64,000 nucleotides of DNA from Carboxydocella thermautotrophica (lineage in GTDB: Bacteria; Bacillota; GCA-003054495; Carboxydocellales; Carboxydocellaceae): the NCBI GenBank assembly GCA_003054495.1, contig CP028514.1:484501-548500 (forward strand), written 5' to 3'. A program made the position numbers and the translations under genes. A model generated the notes under the pieces. It saw nothing but the letters and a program-made list of their open reading frames with translations, was not told where the DNA came from and made no database searches. Positions 42,022 through 51,245 of this stretch are shown here, in pieces (within the stretch, counting starts at the first letter, position 1; each line of letters begins with the position of its first letter).

Positions 42022-42540
42022 ATGGAAATCATACGCTGGTCAGAAATGTTAAGTCCCATTGGGCCGCTGGTCCTGGTCAGTACGGAAAAGGGGCTCTGTC
42101 GCCTGGTTTTGCCGGGAGAAGGACAGGCTACTTTGCTGAACTGGTTAAATCGGAAATGGACTGAGGAGATAGTGGTGGAACGCAACCTCAAAGTCCACCA
42201 GCAGGCAATAGAACAGCTGGGCGCTTATTTTGCCGGAGAGCTGCAACAATTTGACCTGCCGCTGGATGTAAGTGGTAGCCCATTCCAGCTGCAGGTCTGG
42301 CAGGAACTGCAGAAAATCCCCTATGGCGAAACTCGAACCTACCAGGAGATCGCTACCAATATCGGCAAACCGCGAGCAGTCAGGGCCGTGGGACAGGCCA
42401 ACAACAGAAACCCCATACCCGTCATCATCCCCTGTCACCGCGTAATCGGCAAATCAGGGGCACTGGTTGGGTATGGGGGTGGACTGGAGGTCAAGCTCTA
42501 TTTGCTGGGCCTGGAAGGGGCCCCGGGTTTTAGTGGCTAG
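42022..42540 (+). CDS. ogt: Methylated-DNA--protein-cysteine methyltransferase
   Basis: 172 residues with the active-site PCHR (IPVIIPCHRVIG) and the DNA-binding helix RAVGQANNRNPIP. It removes methyl groups from O6-methylguanine in a suicide reaction. ATG 42022 follows AGGAGGC, ten bases after the larA stop, so it is probably cotranscribed. The stop codon shares its CTAG with the stop of the converging exonuclease gene. Confidence 0.94.
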   Translation: MEIIRWSEMLSPIGPLVLVSTEKGLCRLVLPGEGQATLLNWLNRKWTEEIVVERNLKVHQQAIEQLGAYFAGELQQFDLPLDVSGSPFQLQVWQELQKIPYGETRTYQEIATNIGKPRAVRAVGQANNRNPIPVIIPCHRVIGKSGALVGYGGGLEVKLYLLGLEGAPGFSG

Positions 42541-43271
42541 AGCAGGTTGCGCCAGTGCAAGAGGCTGAGCAAGTCACCCACGGTTTTGATTCCCCGTTGC
42601 TGAAATTCCTGCAGAAAAGTCAAAAACAAGCGGCTGGTGATCAGCGCATCCCCCAGTGCCGTATGGCGCAGGGGGGTTTTTATTTGCCAGGCGGTACAGA
42701 GGCTATCCAGGGTATAGGAACTGCGATAGGGCTGCAGGGCCATGGCCAGAACTACCGTATCGAGGATAACTGGCTTGAATTTGGTTTTTAAAGCTTTTTT
42801 CAACTGGATATTAATAAAAGCCAGGTCAAAATCGGAATTATGGGCGATCAGCATCCGGTTCCCGCAGAAGTCAAGGAAACGGTTGAAGACCGTCAGAAAA
42901 TCATCGGCCTCAGCCACCATTTCATTATCGATACCGGTAATCTGGGTGACCAGCGGTGGAATGGGACGACCGGGATTGACCAGCTCCTGAAAGGAATGTT
43001 CAGGGCAGATTTCACCATTTTTGATTAGAACAGCACCGATAGAGGTGATGGTATCACCGCTAAAGGGATACAACCCGGTGGTTTCCAGATCAAAAACAAC
43101 AAATTCCATTTCCCGTAGCGGTTTTTGGGGATTGTGGCGCTGTTCCTGGAATTTCTTCAATTTTTCCTTAACCTCGGTCAAAATCAGGGAGTCACAGGCT
43201 CTATCTCCTCCCGCAGTTTCAAATCCCATCAATCGGGAGGTGCGGCCTAACCACGCGCGTAACATCATCAT
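42537..43271 (-). CDS. DEDDh 3'-5' exonuclease (DnaQ/PolC-like)
   Basis: 244 residues. Exo I VVFDLETTGL, Exo II LIAHNSDFDLAF and Exo III with HTALGDA give the DEDDh active site. An N-terminal extension of about 55 residues is charged. Three consecutive ATG codons (43271, 43268, 43265) follow AGGGGGT; spacing favours the second or third. It starts seven bases after the CBS/DUF294 gene, a pairing common in other bacteria. The role is probably nucleotide or DNA turnover. Confidence 0.88.
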   Translation of the reverse strand: MMMLRAWLGRTSRLMGFETAGGDRACDSLILTEVKEKLKKFQEQRHNPQKPLREMEFVVFDLETTGLYPFSGDTITSIGAVLIKNGEICPEHSFQELVNPGRPIPPLVTQITGIDNEMVAEADDFLTVFNRFLDFCGNRMLIAHNSDFDLAFINIQLKKALKTKFKPVILDTVVLAMALQPYRSSYTLDSLCTAWQIKTPLRHTALGDALITSRLFLTFLQEFQQRGIKTVGDLLSLLHWRNLL

Positions 43272-43278
43272 CTACCCC

Positions 43279-45183
43279 CTACCCGGCATGAAAAACAGTA
43301 CCAGTAAAGCTCTGCAGTTTATCGACGGCCAGCATGGCATAACGCAAAGTGGCCGCTTCTTTTTTAGGCAACTGATTGGGATTGATCCAGTTATCGGCTT
43401 CCAGTCCCTGCTCCAGTTTCTTAAGGTTGGTTTTCAGGCGCAGGGTCATCAGGATTTTATAGGCAGTGGAATAATACTCACTATCCTCGGGGTTGAAAAT
43501 ATTGCGCTGTTCCATGATTTTCAAACGCCCCAGGGTACTGGTTTCGTCAATGCCCCATTTGAGGGCAAAAATCCGGGCACAATCCACCATATGCACACAA
43601 ACCGCCCGCTTTAAATCGATTTCATTTTTATGCTCCCCGTGCTTTTCCGTAATGAATTGCCGGAAAAACCCCAGGGGCACTTTGTATTCCAGATCATCCT
43701 TGGCCAGAAAATGGAGCAGAACCGGATAATCCTCCACCCGGCGATGGACAAAATGGCGCAAATCCTGGGCCAGTTCCTTTTTGCCGTAGACGGGGCGGAA
43801 ATCCAGGAAAATGGTGAGTTTGCGCACTATTTCCGGTACCGGCTGAGCGATCCAGCTGGTGACATCCAGGTACCACTGGCGCAGGGGTTTGGTCCACTCC
43901 GGATTGGAGGCCATGACATTGCCCTTGCAGCGGGCAAAGCCACAGGCGACCAGGCCATTGACGATTTTCTCCCCCAGGGTAAGAAAATAGTTCTGAGCTT
44001 CCTCGGCCAGGTTGGCCGGGACATCGGCATAGATAATGCCATTATCCTGGTCAGTGCGCAGGACCTGTTCCTTGCGGCCGCCACTGCCCATGGTGATAAA
44101 ACAGTAAGGGACAGGAGGGGTACCCAGACCGGCCTGGACCATTTCCTCTTCCGCCAGCTGAATGACTTTGGCGGTGAGCCGGTCATAGAACTCACTCATA
44201 ACCACGAAGATTTCTTCAATAGGGGCATTTTCAGCCAGCAAACCCACCAGTACCTGATCCACTTCCCGGGTGGCCTGGACCAGATCGTCCAGGTTGCGGG
44301 AGGTTTCAATGGTATCGACAGTAGTGAGGGCGCCGGAGCTGCGGGCCCGAATCAGATCCCGCATGGAGATAATCCCGAAAAGATGGCCCTGGTCTACCAC
44401 AGCCAGATATTTGACTTTATTTTTGACCATGGCCAGCAAGGCCTCGGAATAAAAAGCATCAGGAGGCAGGGAAACCAGCTGGGTGTTCATTACCATATCG
44501 GCGGTAATATCCCCGGTTTGCGGACAGCCCTGGGCCAGCACTTTAGCTACCAGGTCCCGGTCGGTGACGATTCCCACCGGCCGCTCCTGACCATCCACCA
44601 CGACCAGAGCCCCGATATTGCGCTCCGCCATGAGCTGAGCTACTTCGGTGACGGTCTGGTTGGCGCGGCAGGTCAGAACCGGGCTGGTCATGATTTCCGA
44701 CAGCCGCTTGCGAAAAGGCTGGGTTTCCAGGTTGCCGGCCAGATAACTCTGTTCGGCAACCACTTCTTCATAAATTACCCGCATCCGCTCTAAAAGGGTT
44801 TGGGTAAAATAACCGGCGAATTTAGGATAGTTTTCCAGCAGACTTTCAAAAACTTCCCGGGGCATAAGCAAGCAGATACAATCCTCTACTGCTCGCACAG
44901 AACCGGGATAGGGCTTGTCATTGAACAGGACCGTTTCCCCGAAGAAATCCCGGGGCTGACGCAGTCCTACCACGTTGTCTTCTCCTTTTTCATTGGTCAG
45001 GACTACTTCGGCCAGGCCATTGGTAAGAATATAGAGGACAGCGCGGGAGGGTTCACCCTGTCGGAAGATATAGGTGCCTTTGGGATAAAGCCGGGATTCG
45101 CATTTGACTAAAGCTGCCTGCAATGCTTCCGGGGGCAGCAAGCTAAAGGGTTGAGCTTCGTGCAAGATAGAAAGGTATCCCAT
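43279..45183 (-). CDS. Cyclic-nucleotide-binding, CBS-pair and DUF294 nucleotidyltransferase-like protein
   Basis: 634 residues: a cNMP-binding domain (15-125; YPKGTYIFRQGEPSRAVLYIL, FFGETVLF), two CBS motifs (about 160-280; VTDRDLVAKVLAQG, GIISMRDLIRARSS), a DUF294 domain with MGSGGRKEQVLRTDQDNGIIY (GS..R..D-x-D, nucleotidyltransferase-like) and a helical C-terminal domain. It likely senses an adenine nucleotide and modifies or binds a target. ATG 45183 is preceded by GGAGGAGG; a longer reading has no ribosome site. It forms an operon with the exonuclease gene. Confidence 0.87.
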   Translation of the reverse strand: MGYLSILHEAQPFSLLPPEALQAALVKCESRLYPKGTYIFRQGEPSRAVLYILTNGLAEVVLTNEKGEDNVVGLRQPRDFFGETVLFNDKPYPGSVRAVEDCICLLMPREVFESLLENYPKFAGYFTQTLLERMRVIYEEVVAEQSYLAGNLETQPFRKRLSEIMTSPVLTCRANQTVTEVAQLMAERNIGALVVVDGQERPVGIVTDRDLVAKVLAQGCPQTGDITADMVMNTQLVSLPPDAFYSEALLAMVKNKVKYLAVVDQGHLFGIISMRDLIRARSSGALTTVDTIETSRNLDDLVQATREVDQVLVGLLAENAPIEEIFVVMSEFYDRLTAKVIQLAEEEMVQAGLGTPPVPYCFITMGSGGRKEQVLRTDQDNGIIYADVPANLAEEAQNYFLTLGEKIVNGLVACGFARCKGNVMASNPEWTKPLRQWYLDVTSWIAQPVPEIVRKLTIFLDFRPVYGKKELAQDLRHFVHRRVEDYPVLLHFLAKDDLEYKVPLGFFRQFITEKHGEHKNEIDLKRAVCVHMVDCARIFALKWGIDETSTLGRLKIMEQRNIFNPEDSEYYSTAYKILMTLRLKTNLKKLEQGLEADNWINPNQLPKKEAATLRYAMLAVDKLQSFTGTVFHAG

Positions 45184-45284
45184 CGGCGCCTCCTCCTTCC
45201 TCTTTCTTAGTTTCAATATAAAGGGAGGACGGAGTGGACGGCAAGAAATTTGCGGTGAAGGGGAGAGAAATGCAGGCGGAAGGT

Positions 45285-45318
45285 CGAAAACAGCCGTTTC
45301 CCGCCGGGGAAACGGCTG
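45285..45318 (-). terminator. Terminator after the aconitase gene
   Basis: On the minus strand AGCCGTTTCCCC pairs with GGGAAACGGCT and is followed by GTTTTC. It lies 23 bases past the aconitase stop. Confidence 0.82.
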
Positions 45319-45339
45319 TCCTTCTTCCTGAATGGTGAC

Positions 45340-47256
45340 TCAGACGTAGTTAAGCAGTCCACCAGCCAGCAGGATGGCCCGCTGGCGGGGGGTAAGGTCT
45401 ACCAGCAAGGGGATGGTCAAATTTTTATTTTCCACGATCAGATTTATTTCTTCGGCTCCGGCGCCAATCCGCTCAACCAGTTCGGGCAAGCGGATAATAT
45501 CCCCCTGTTCAATAGCCTCATAGTCTTCTGCCCGGGCAAAAGTCAGGGGCAGGATGCCGAAATTGATCAGATTGGCCCGGTGGATACGGGCGAAGGACTG
45601 GGCAATCACTGCCCGTACTCCCAGGTACATGGGGGCGAGAGCGGCATGCTCCCGGCTGGAGCCCTGGCCATAGTTCTGGCCGCCCACCACAACGCCACCG
45701 CCTTTAGCCAGGGCCCGGGCGGGAAATTCGGGATCCACCTGGTGGAAGACATACTGGCTGATGGCCGGGATATTGGAACGCAAAGGCAGGATTTTGGAGC
45801 CGGCCGGCATGATGTGGTCGGTTGTGATGTTATCCCCTACCTTCAACAAGACCTCACCGCGGTATTCAGCAGGCAGCGGCTGGCCTTTGGGCAGGGGCTT
45901 AATATTGGGGCCCCGCCGTACCTCAACGGTTTCCGGCGCCGCTGCCGGGGGGATGATCATGCTGTCATCCAGCAGGAACTTTTCCGGTAAGGTCACTTCC
46001 GGATATGCGCCCAGTTCCCGTGGGTCAGTTAATTGGCCGGTCAGGGCGGCAGCAGCGGCTACTTCCGGACTGGCCAGATAGACCTGGGCATCTTTGGTGC
46101 CACTGCGCCCTTCAAAGTTACGGTTAAAGGTGCGCACTGATACGCCTGCAGAAGGAGGAGCCTGGCCCATGCCGATACAGGGCCCGCAGGTGCATTCCAG
46201 CAGGCGCACTCCGGCGCTGAGCAGGTCAGCCAGGGCGCCATTCTGGGCCAGCATAGTCAGCACTTGCCTGGAACCAGGACTGATCACCAGACTGGTGCGG
46301 GGATGGATCTTCTTACCCCGCAGGATAGCAGCTACCCGCATCAGGTCTACGTAAGAGGAATTGGTACAGGAACCGATGGCCACCTGGTCCACCGGGAGAC
46401 CAGCTATTTCCCGCACCGGAACTACTTTATCCGGGCTGTGGGGACAGGCGATCAGGGGTTCTAGGGCAGAAAGGTCAATAGTCAATTCCTCATCATAGAC
46501 CGCATCGGGATCAGCGCTCAGGGGTACCCAGTCCTCCTCCCGGCCCTGGGCGGCCAGGAAGGCCCGGGTGATTTCATCACTGGGGAAGATGGAAGTGGTG
46601 GCCCCCAGTTCGGCTCCCATATTGGTGATGGTGGCCCGTTCCGGTACCGTCAGGGTTGCTACCCCCGGGCCGGTATATTCCAGAATCCTGCCCACTCCGC
46701 CTTTGACGGAGAGACGGCGCAGCACTTCGAGAATGACATCCTTGGCACTGACCCAGGGGGAAAGGCGGCCCAGCAGCTCGACTTTGACCACTTTGGGCAT
46801 AGTCAGATAAAAAGGTTTGCCCGCCATGGCCACCGCTACATCCAGGCCTCCGGCCCCGATGGCCAGCATGCCGATGCCCCCGCCGGTGGGGGTATGGCTG
46901 TCAGAACCCAGCAGGGTTTTGCCGGGTTTGCCAAAACGCTCTAAATGAACCTGGTGGCAGATACCATTGCCGGGACGGGAAAAATAAATACCATGTTTGG
47001 CGGCAATGGTCTGCAAAAACAGATGGTCATCGGCATTTTCGAACCCGGTTTGCAGGGTGTTGTGGTCCACATAACTTACGGACAGCTCGGTTTTGACCCG
47101 GGGCACGCCCATGGCTTCAAATTGCAAGTAGGCCATGGTACCGGTAGCATCCTGGGTCAGGGTCTGGTCGATTTTGATGGCTATTTCCTGGCCAGGCACC
47201 ATTTGGCCTTCCACCAAATGGGCGGCGATGATTTTTTGAGTCAGATTCATGCCCAT
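45340..47256 (-). CDS. acnA: Aconitate hydratase
   Basis: 638 residues. It isomerises citrate and isocitrate in the TCA cycle and needs a 4Fe-4S cluster bound by cysteines in GSCTNSS and CTCGPCIGMG. Other family marks are LLGSDSHTPTGGGIGML, TTDHIMPAG, GGQNYGQGSSREHAALAP and FARIHRANLINFG. It belongs to the shorter aconitase group (about 640 residues) common in Clostridia, not the 900-residue AcnA. GGAGGTG lies eight bases before ATG 47256. A transcription unit of its own. Confidence 0.94.
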   Translation of the reverse strand: MGMNLTQKIIAAHLVEGQMVPGQEIAIKIDQTLTQDATGTMAYLQFEAMGVPRVKTELSVSYVDHNTLQTGFENADDHLFLQTIAAKHGIYFSRPGNGICHQVHLERFGKPGKTLLGSDSHTPTGGGIGMLAIGAGGLDVAVAMAGKPFYLTMPKVVKVELLGRLSPWVSAKDVILEVLRRLSVKGGVGRILEYTGPGVATLTVPERATITNMGAELGATTSIFPSDEITRAFLAAQGREEDWVPLSADPDAVYDEELTIDLSALEPLIACPHSPDKVVPVREIAGLPVDQVAIGSCTNSSYVDLMRVAAILRGKKIHPRTSLVISPGSRQVLTMLAQNGALADLLSAGVRLLECTCGPCIGMGQAPPSAGVSVRTFNRNFEGRSGTKDAQVYLASPEVAAAAALTGQLTDPRELGAYPEVTLPEKFLLDDSMIIPPAAAPETVEVRRGPNIKPLPKGQPLPAEYRGEVLLKVGDNITTDHIMPAGSKILPLRSNIPAISQYVFHQVDPEFPARALAKGGGVVVGGQNYGQGSSREHAALAPMYLGVRAVIAQSFARIHRANLINFGILPLTFARAEDYEAIEQGDIIRLPELVERIGAGAEEINLIVENKNLTIPLLVDLTPRQRAILLAGGLLNYV

Positions 47257-47300
47257 CTTGCCACACCTCCGTTTTATCTAAGGAAAAGGGTAACATAAAG

Positions 47301-47330
47301 AAAAGCCCGGTGTCTATAACACCGGGAAAA
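47301..47330 (-). terminator. Terminator after the lipoprotein gene
   Basis: CCCGGTGT and ACACCGGG form a perfect eight-base stem (47306-47313 with 47319-47326). On the minus strand it is followed by CTTTTC; the opposite strand has only a short T-run. Confidence 0.78.
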
Positions 47331-47354
47331 GTATACAATATATCGCTTGTGCTT

Positions 47355-47858
47355 TTAAACTTTGCCGGGAGGTGCCTGCAGACTGACGGTAAATTTATGA
47401 CCAGCCTGATCCTCGTAGAGGACTTTATCCACCTGCTGGTCTCTGGGAATCTCAAACAGCAGGAGACCACCACCGCGGTAATGGGGCGGCAGGTCCATGG
47501 CTTTGAAGGCCCCTTTGCCGGTAATGGCAGTGCGGGCTTCCGAATACTGATAGCTCTTGCCGTCTTCGGTGATGATGGTAACGAATTCCGGCTTGATGTT
47601 CAGGTCCTGGTCGCTGTCATTGGTAATAGCGGTAAAAAGGCCAATTACCACTTTGCCTTCCTCAGCGGGCATCAGCTCAGGACTGAAATATTTGGGCTTC
47701 TGGCTCACTTCCAGGGTAAGGGGGCCCTGCACCAGTTTAATATGACCGGATTTTTCTTCCCTGTTGCTGGCATGAGGCGGCACCTGCGGCTGAGTGCTGG
47801 CACAGCCCCCGAGAAGCAGTGCAGCTGCCAGGAAGGAAAGGAGAAGGATTTTTTTCAC
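47355..47858 (-). CDS. Lipoprotein with DUF4352-like beta domain
   Basis: 167 residues. The signal peptide MKKILLLSFLAAALLLGGC has lipobox LGGC, so the mature protein is anchored on the outer face of the membrane. The rest is an immunoglobulin-like beta domain (VVIGLFTAITNDSDQDLNIKP, EFVTIITEDGKSYQY, LLLFEIPRDQQVDKV), as in DUF4352 and telokin-like lipoproteins. Function unknown. The start has a plausible GGTGAAAG ribosome site. Confidence 0.8.
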   Translation of the reverse strand: MKKILLLSFLAAALLLGGCASTQPQVPPHASNREEKSGHIKLVQGPLTLEVSQKPKYFSPELMPAEEGKVVIGLFTAITNDSDQDLNIKPEFVTIITEDGKSYQYSEARTAITGKGAFKAMDLPPHYRGGGLLLFEIPRDQQVDKVLYEDQAGHKFTVSLQAPPGKV

Positions 47859-47961
47859 AAACTTTCACCTGCCGTGTTAGATTTATACCATCACTAGTAT
47901 TCCACGCCCGATTATTTTTTCCTGCTGGCGGGAAAAATATTGACAAAGGAGGGTGATTGCC

Positions 47962-48192
47962 ATGAGCGACTGGCAGGTGGATTTACGGAATCTCCACGGT
48001 CAGAAAAAAGTGGAACGGGTCAAAGAAGTAGTCAGCCAGGTGGGGCCGGTGGACACCCTGAATATTGTCTTTGACCGGGTAGACCCGGTCTTCACCGATG
48101 AAGTGGTGGATATCCTGGAGGAAAACGGTTTCGCCTGGCAACCCAAAGGCAGTGAAGAGGGGTATTATATTCAGGCCAGAAGGCTGCACTAG
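47962..48192 (+). CDS. Small alpha/beta protein of 76 residues, unknown function
   Basis: MSDWQVDLRNLHGQKKVERV, then VDTLNIVFDRVDPVFTDEV and VDILEENGFAWQPKG. The beta-alpha-beta pattern with a central helix suggests a ferredoxin-like or TusA-like fold, but no catalytic cysteine is present. AAGGAGGG precedes ATG 47962 at good distance; a GTG nine bases earlier falls inside the ribosome site. It converges with the Fe-S protein gene, with one base between the stops. Confidence 0.65.
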   Translation: MSDWQVDLRNLHGQKKVERVKEVVSQVGPVDTLNIVFDRVDPVFTDEVVDILEENGFAWQPKGSEEGYYIQARRLH

Positions 48193-48193
48193 C

Positions 48194-48874
48194 TTATTCT
48201 GGCAAAAGGGGACAGCTGGCAATACATATTCCGCAGCGTTTACCGGCGTTCACTACGAAAATGTAGTGGGCGCATTTTTCTTTATTGATGGTCCAGCCGG
48301 TGGTCGGATTATACTGGCCTTCCCAGCCCTGCAGGGCCCCGGCCGGGCACTGCCGGACACAGGCCTGGCACTGACTGCAAAGGTCGGGTCGGGCCGGGTT
48401 AGCCACCTGAAGCGGAGTATAAGGGGCAGAGGTAATCACCGCTGCCCAGCGCTGGGCCGGGCCATAGGCAGGGGTCAGAATCAGGTTGTTGAGGCCGAAA
48501 AAGCCCAGACCGGCCAGGACGGCAGCGTGTTTAAGGGAAAAATCCGCCTTCAGACGCCCATAATCGCCGATGGCTGCTTCTGAGCTGATGGGCAGGGCCT
48601 GGTGGCCCAGTTGCTGGAGTTGCCGGGCCAGCTGATAGGCAGCGTGAGTCAGATGCCAGTTGGCCATTTCGAATTCTACCATGTACTGGTTGCGGGTTTT
48701 CGGCAGATAGCGAATTGGTGTCGGATTCAGACTTCGAGCGATTACAATAACCTGCTGCGCGGTAGGCAACAGGTCCTGGGGTTTAAACCCCGGGGGAGCC
48801 TGGTCAAAGGCGGAGACAGGGGCAGTACCGTAAAGGTCCACGTCCAGGCGGGACAGGAGTTGCTCTAAGTCCAT
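48194..48874 (-). CDS. Iron-sulfur protein related to epoxyqueuosine reductase (short form)
   Basis: 226 residues. The N-terminal half is QueG-like (VIVIARSLNPTPIRYL, AANW-like helix, YGRLKADFSLKHAAVLAGLGFFGLNNLILTPAYG). The C-terminal half has two ferredoxin cysteine clusters, CSQCQACVRQCP and CGICIASCP. It lacks the C-terminal HEAT region of true QueG and is more like the 4Fe-4S proteins linked to corrinoid metabolism in anaerobes. ATG 48874 follows GAGGTG at six bases. Redox partner unknown. Confidence 0.82.
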   Translation of the reverse strand: MDLEQLLSRLDVDLYGTAPVSAFDQAPPGFKPQDLLPTAQQVIVIARSLNPTPIRYLPKTRNQYMVEFEMANWHLTHAAYQLARQLQQLGHQALPISSEAAIGDYGRLKADFSLKHAAVLAGLGFFGLNNLILTPAYGPAQRWAAVITSAPYTPLQVANPARPDLCSQCQACVRQCPAGALQGWEGQYNPTTGWTINKEKCAHYIFVVNAGKRCGICIASCPLLPE

Positions 48875-48956
48875 ACTTATCACCTCTGCACAGGGTTTTT
48901 AATTAATTTTAAGCCAGCCCCTCTCGTATGGGCAATCTTCCTGCTCTCAAATGTGT

Positions 48957-48962
48957 TATAAT
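48957..48962 (+). promoter_or_regulatory. Likely -10 box for uvrC
   Basis: TATAAT, 19 bases before the uvrC start codon. No good -35 is visible at 17 bases upstream. Confidence 0.4.
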
Positions 48963-48981
48963 GGGGCTGGGAGGAGAGAAA

Positions 48982-50823
48982 ATGCGGCCTGAATTGCAAC
49001 ACAAACTGGAACATTTGCCGGAACAGCCTGGAGTCTATCTGATGAAAAATGCCGGGGGGCAGGTTATCTATGTTGGCAAGGCACGGGTTCTGAAAAACCG
49101 GGTGCGCTCTTATTTTCAATCCACTGCCAACCAGACGGAAAAGGTCAGGGCCATGGTGGAACAGATTGCTGACCTGGAATATATCATCACCGATACCGAA
49201 GTGGATGCCCTAATGCTGGAATGCAACCTGATCAAGAAATATCGCCCCCGTTATAATGTTCTGCTCAAGGATGATAAACACTACCCTTATATAAAGGTTA
49301 CAGTTCAGGAGCAATATCCCCGGGTGCTTTATGTCCGCAAGGTCGAGCGCGACGGGGCCCGTTACTTTGGCCCCTATGTCCATGCCGGGGCGGTTAAGGA
49401 GACTTTGCATTTACTGAAAAAACTCTTTCCTCTGCGTTCCTGTCCGGGTAGCACCTTGACGGAACGCAGCCGCCCCTGTCTGCAATTTCACATTCGCCGC
49501 TGTTCAGCTCCCTGCAGCGGGGAGATCAGCCGGGAGCAATACCTGCGGACGGTGGAAGATGTATTGTTGTTTCTGGAAGGGAAATACGGCCACCTGATCA
49601 AACAATTGCAACAGGAGATGAACGAGGCGGCGGAAAAATGGGATTTCGAACGGGCTGCCCGTTTGCGGGACCAGATCAAGGCCCTGGAGATTCTGGGCGA
49701 AAAACAGAAGATGCTCACCCCTGGCGGCGGGGATCGGGATGTGCTGGCGGTAGCCCGGGGAATCTGGGAAACCTGCGGGGTGATTTTGCTGATCCGCCAT
49801 GGTACTTTACTGGGGCGGGAGGTGTTTTTCCTGGGAGATACCCAGGGATATAGCCGGGAGGAAATCATGGCGGCCCTGGTCAAGCAATACTATAGCCAGG
49901 CCCAGTTTATTCCCGGGGAAGTGATTCTGGCCGAGGGGGTCCCGGAAGAGGAAAGAGAAGTGATTGAACAATGGCTGCAGGCCCGACGGGGGAAAAAGGT
50001 GGAACTGCTGGTGCCCCGGCGGGGGGAGAAAAAAGCCCTGACGGAAATGGCCCACAAAAATGCCGTTCAGGAACTGGAACTGAAGGAAGCGGCCATTCTG
50101 AAAGAGCGGGAAACCAGAGAACAGGGGTTGAAGGAACTGGCTCAGGCCCTGGGACTGGCAGCTCCACCCCGGCGCATCGAGTGCTATGATATTTCCAACA
50201 CCCAGGGTAGCGAATCGGTAGGGTCGATGGTGGTTTTCCTCGATGGGAAACCTGCTCCTGAATGTTATCGCCGTTTCAAAATCAAGACAGTAATCGGTCC
50301 CGATGATTTTGCTTCCATGGCTGAGGTGCTGCGCCGGCGGCTGGAACGGGCCCGCAAAGGGGATGAAAAATTTGCTCAGCTCCCGGATTTGCTGATTGTC
50401 GATGGGGGCAAAGGTCAGCTCGCTGTTGCCCGGCGGGTAATGGAGGAGCTGGGATTTGGCCATATCCCTACCTTTGGCCTGGCTAAAGAAGAAGAATGGC
50501 TGTTTGCTCCCCACCAGTCTGAGCCCATCATCCTGCCACGGCAGTCCCAGGGGCTCTACCTCCTGCAGCGCATCCGGGATGAAGCCCATCGCTTTGCCCT
50601 GACTTACCACCGCAAATTGCGGACTCAGCGCAATTTGCGGAGTGTGCTGGAAGAAGTGCCGGGTATAGGCAGCAAGCGCAAACAGGCTTTATACAAACAT
50701 TTCGGCTCTCTGGCCAAAATCCGGGCGGCAACGGTGGAGGAGCTGGCAGCTGTCCCTGGTATGAATCAGCAGGTGGCCCAGGCTTTGTGGGAATGGCTGC
50801 GGCGCTGGGAGGCCGAGAATTAA
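48982..50823 (+). CDS. uvrC: Excinuclease ABC subunit C
   Basis: 613 residues. GIY-YIG nuclease domain for the 3' cut (PGVYLMKNAGGQVIYVGKAR), UVR motif (AAEKWDFERAARLRDQIKALE) that contacts UvrB, RNase-H-like domain for the 5' cut (CYDISNTQGSESVGSMVVF, LIVDGGKGQL) and a C-terminal helix-hairpin-helix pair (EVPGIGSKRKQALYKHF). Start ATG 48982 follows GGGAGGAG; the ATG further upstream at 48928 lacks a site. Nucleotide excision repair. Confidence 0.96.
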   Translation: MRPELQHKLEHLPEQPGVYLMKNAGGQVIYVGKARVLKNRVRSYFQSTANQTEKVRAMVEQIADLEYIITDTEVDALMLECNLIKKYRPRYNVLLKDDKHYPYIKVTVQEQYPRVLYVRKVERDGARYFGPYVHAGAVKETLHLLKKLFPLRSCPGSTLTERSRPCLQFHIRRCSAPCSGEISREQYLRTVEDVLLFLEGKYGHLIKQLQQEMNEAAEKWDFERAARLRDQIKALEILGEKQKMLTPGGGDRDVLAVARGIWETCGVILLIRHGTLLGREVFFLGDTQGYSREEIMAALVKQYYSQAQFIPGEVILAEGVPEEEREVIEQWLQARRGKKVELLVPRRGEKKALTEMAHKNAVQELELKEAAILKERETREQGLKELAQALGLAAPPRRIECYDISNTQGSESVGSMVVFLDGKPAPECYRRFKIKTVIGPDDFASMAEVLRRRLERARKGDEKFAQLPDLLIVDGGKGQLAVARRVMEELGFGHIPTFGLAKEEEWLFAPHQSEPIILPRQSQGLYLLQRIRDEAHRFALTYHRKLRTQRNLRSVLEEVPGIGSKRKQALYKHFGSLAKIRAATVEELAAVPGMNQQVAQALWEWLRRWEAEN

Positions 50824-50830
50824 CAATATA

Positions 50831-50860
50831 GGCAGGAAATCGCCGGCAAGTGCCGAATTT
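50831..50860 (+). promoter_or_regulatory. Sigma-H-type promoter
   Basis: GCAGGAAAT, 11 bases, GCCGAATTT (-35 element ending at 50840, -10 element 50852-50860) match the sigma-H consensus RnAGGAwWW, 11-12, RnnGAATww. It lies 36 bases before the holin-like gene. Sigma-H serves entry into stationary phase and sporulation. Confidence 0.6.
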
Positions 50861-50895
50861 CTTAAGGATAAAACAGTTGAGCGGGAGGTGAAAAG

Positions 50896-51234
50896 ATGAC
50901 CGGTTTGTTAATTCGCTGGGGAATCAATGCTCTGTCCTTGATGCTCACCGCCTATTTGATTGAAGGGATTGAAGTGCGTGGTTTCGGTGCGGCTTTGATC
51001 GCAGTGCTGGTGCTGGGCATAGTCAATGCAGTGATCAGGCCGCTGGTGCTGTTATTGACTCTGCCCCTCAATATCCTGACTCTGGGGATTTTTACCCTGG
51101 TGGTCAATGGCATGATGCTCTATCTGGTAGGTTCAGTGGTGAAAGGATTTGATGTAGCCGGTTTCATTCCGGCTTTGCTGGGAGCGATTGTGTTATCATT
51201 TATCAGTTCCATTGCTAATGCTCTGGTGGAGTAG
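50896..51234 (+). CDS. Phage holin-like family IV membrane protein (PF04020 type)
   Basis: 112 residues with four hydrophobic segments: WGINALSLMLTAYLI, FGAALIAVLVLGIVNAVIRP, LTLPLNILTLGIFTLVVNGMMLYLV and FIPALLGAIVLSFISSIANAL. Despite the family name these proteins are widespread chromosomal envelope proteins and need not be holins. GGGAGGTG precedes ATG 50896. It heads a run of genes reaching to hprK and follows a sigma-H-like promoter, suggesting induction in stationary phase. Confidence 0.82.
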   Translation: MTGLLIRWGINALSLMLTAYLIEGIEVRGFGAALIAVLVLGIVNAVIRPLVLLLTLPLNILTLGIFTLVVNGMMLYLVGSVVKGFDVAGFIPALLGAIVLSFISSIANALVE

Positions 51235-51245
51235 GAGGAATTATC

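Noticed and set aside
50896-51234. Prophage remnant suggested by a holin-family protein
   Set aside because: There are no other phage genes nearby, and this family is common in ordinary chromosomes.
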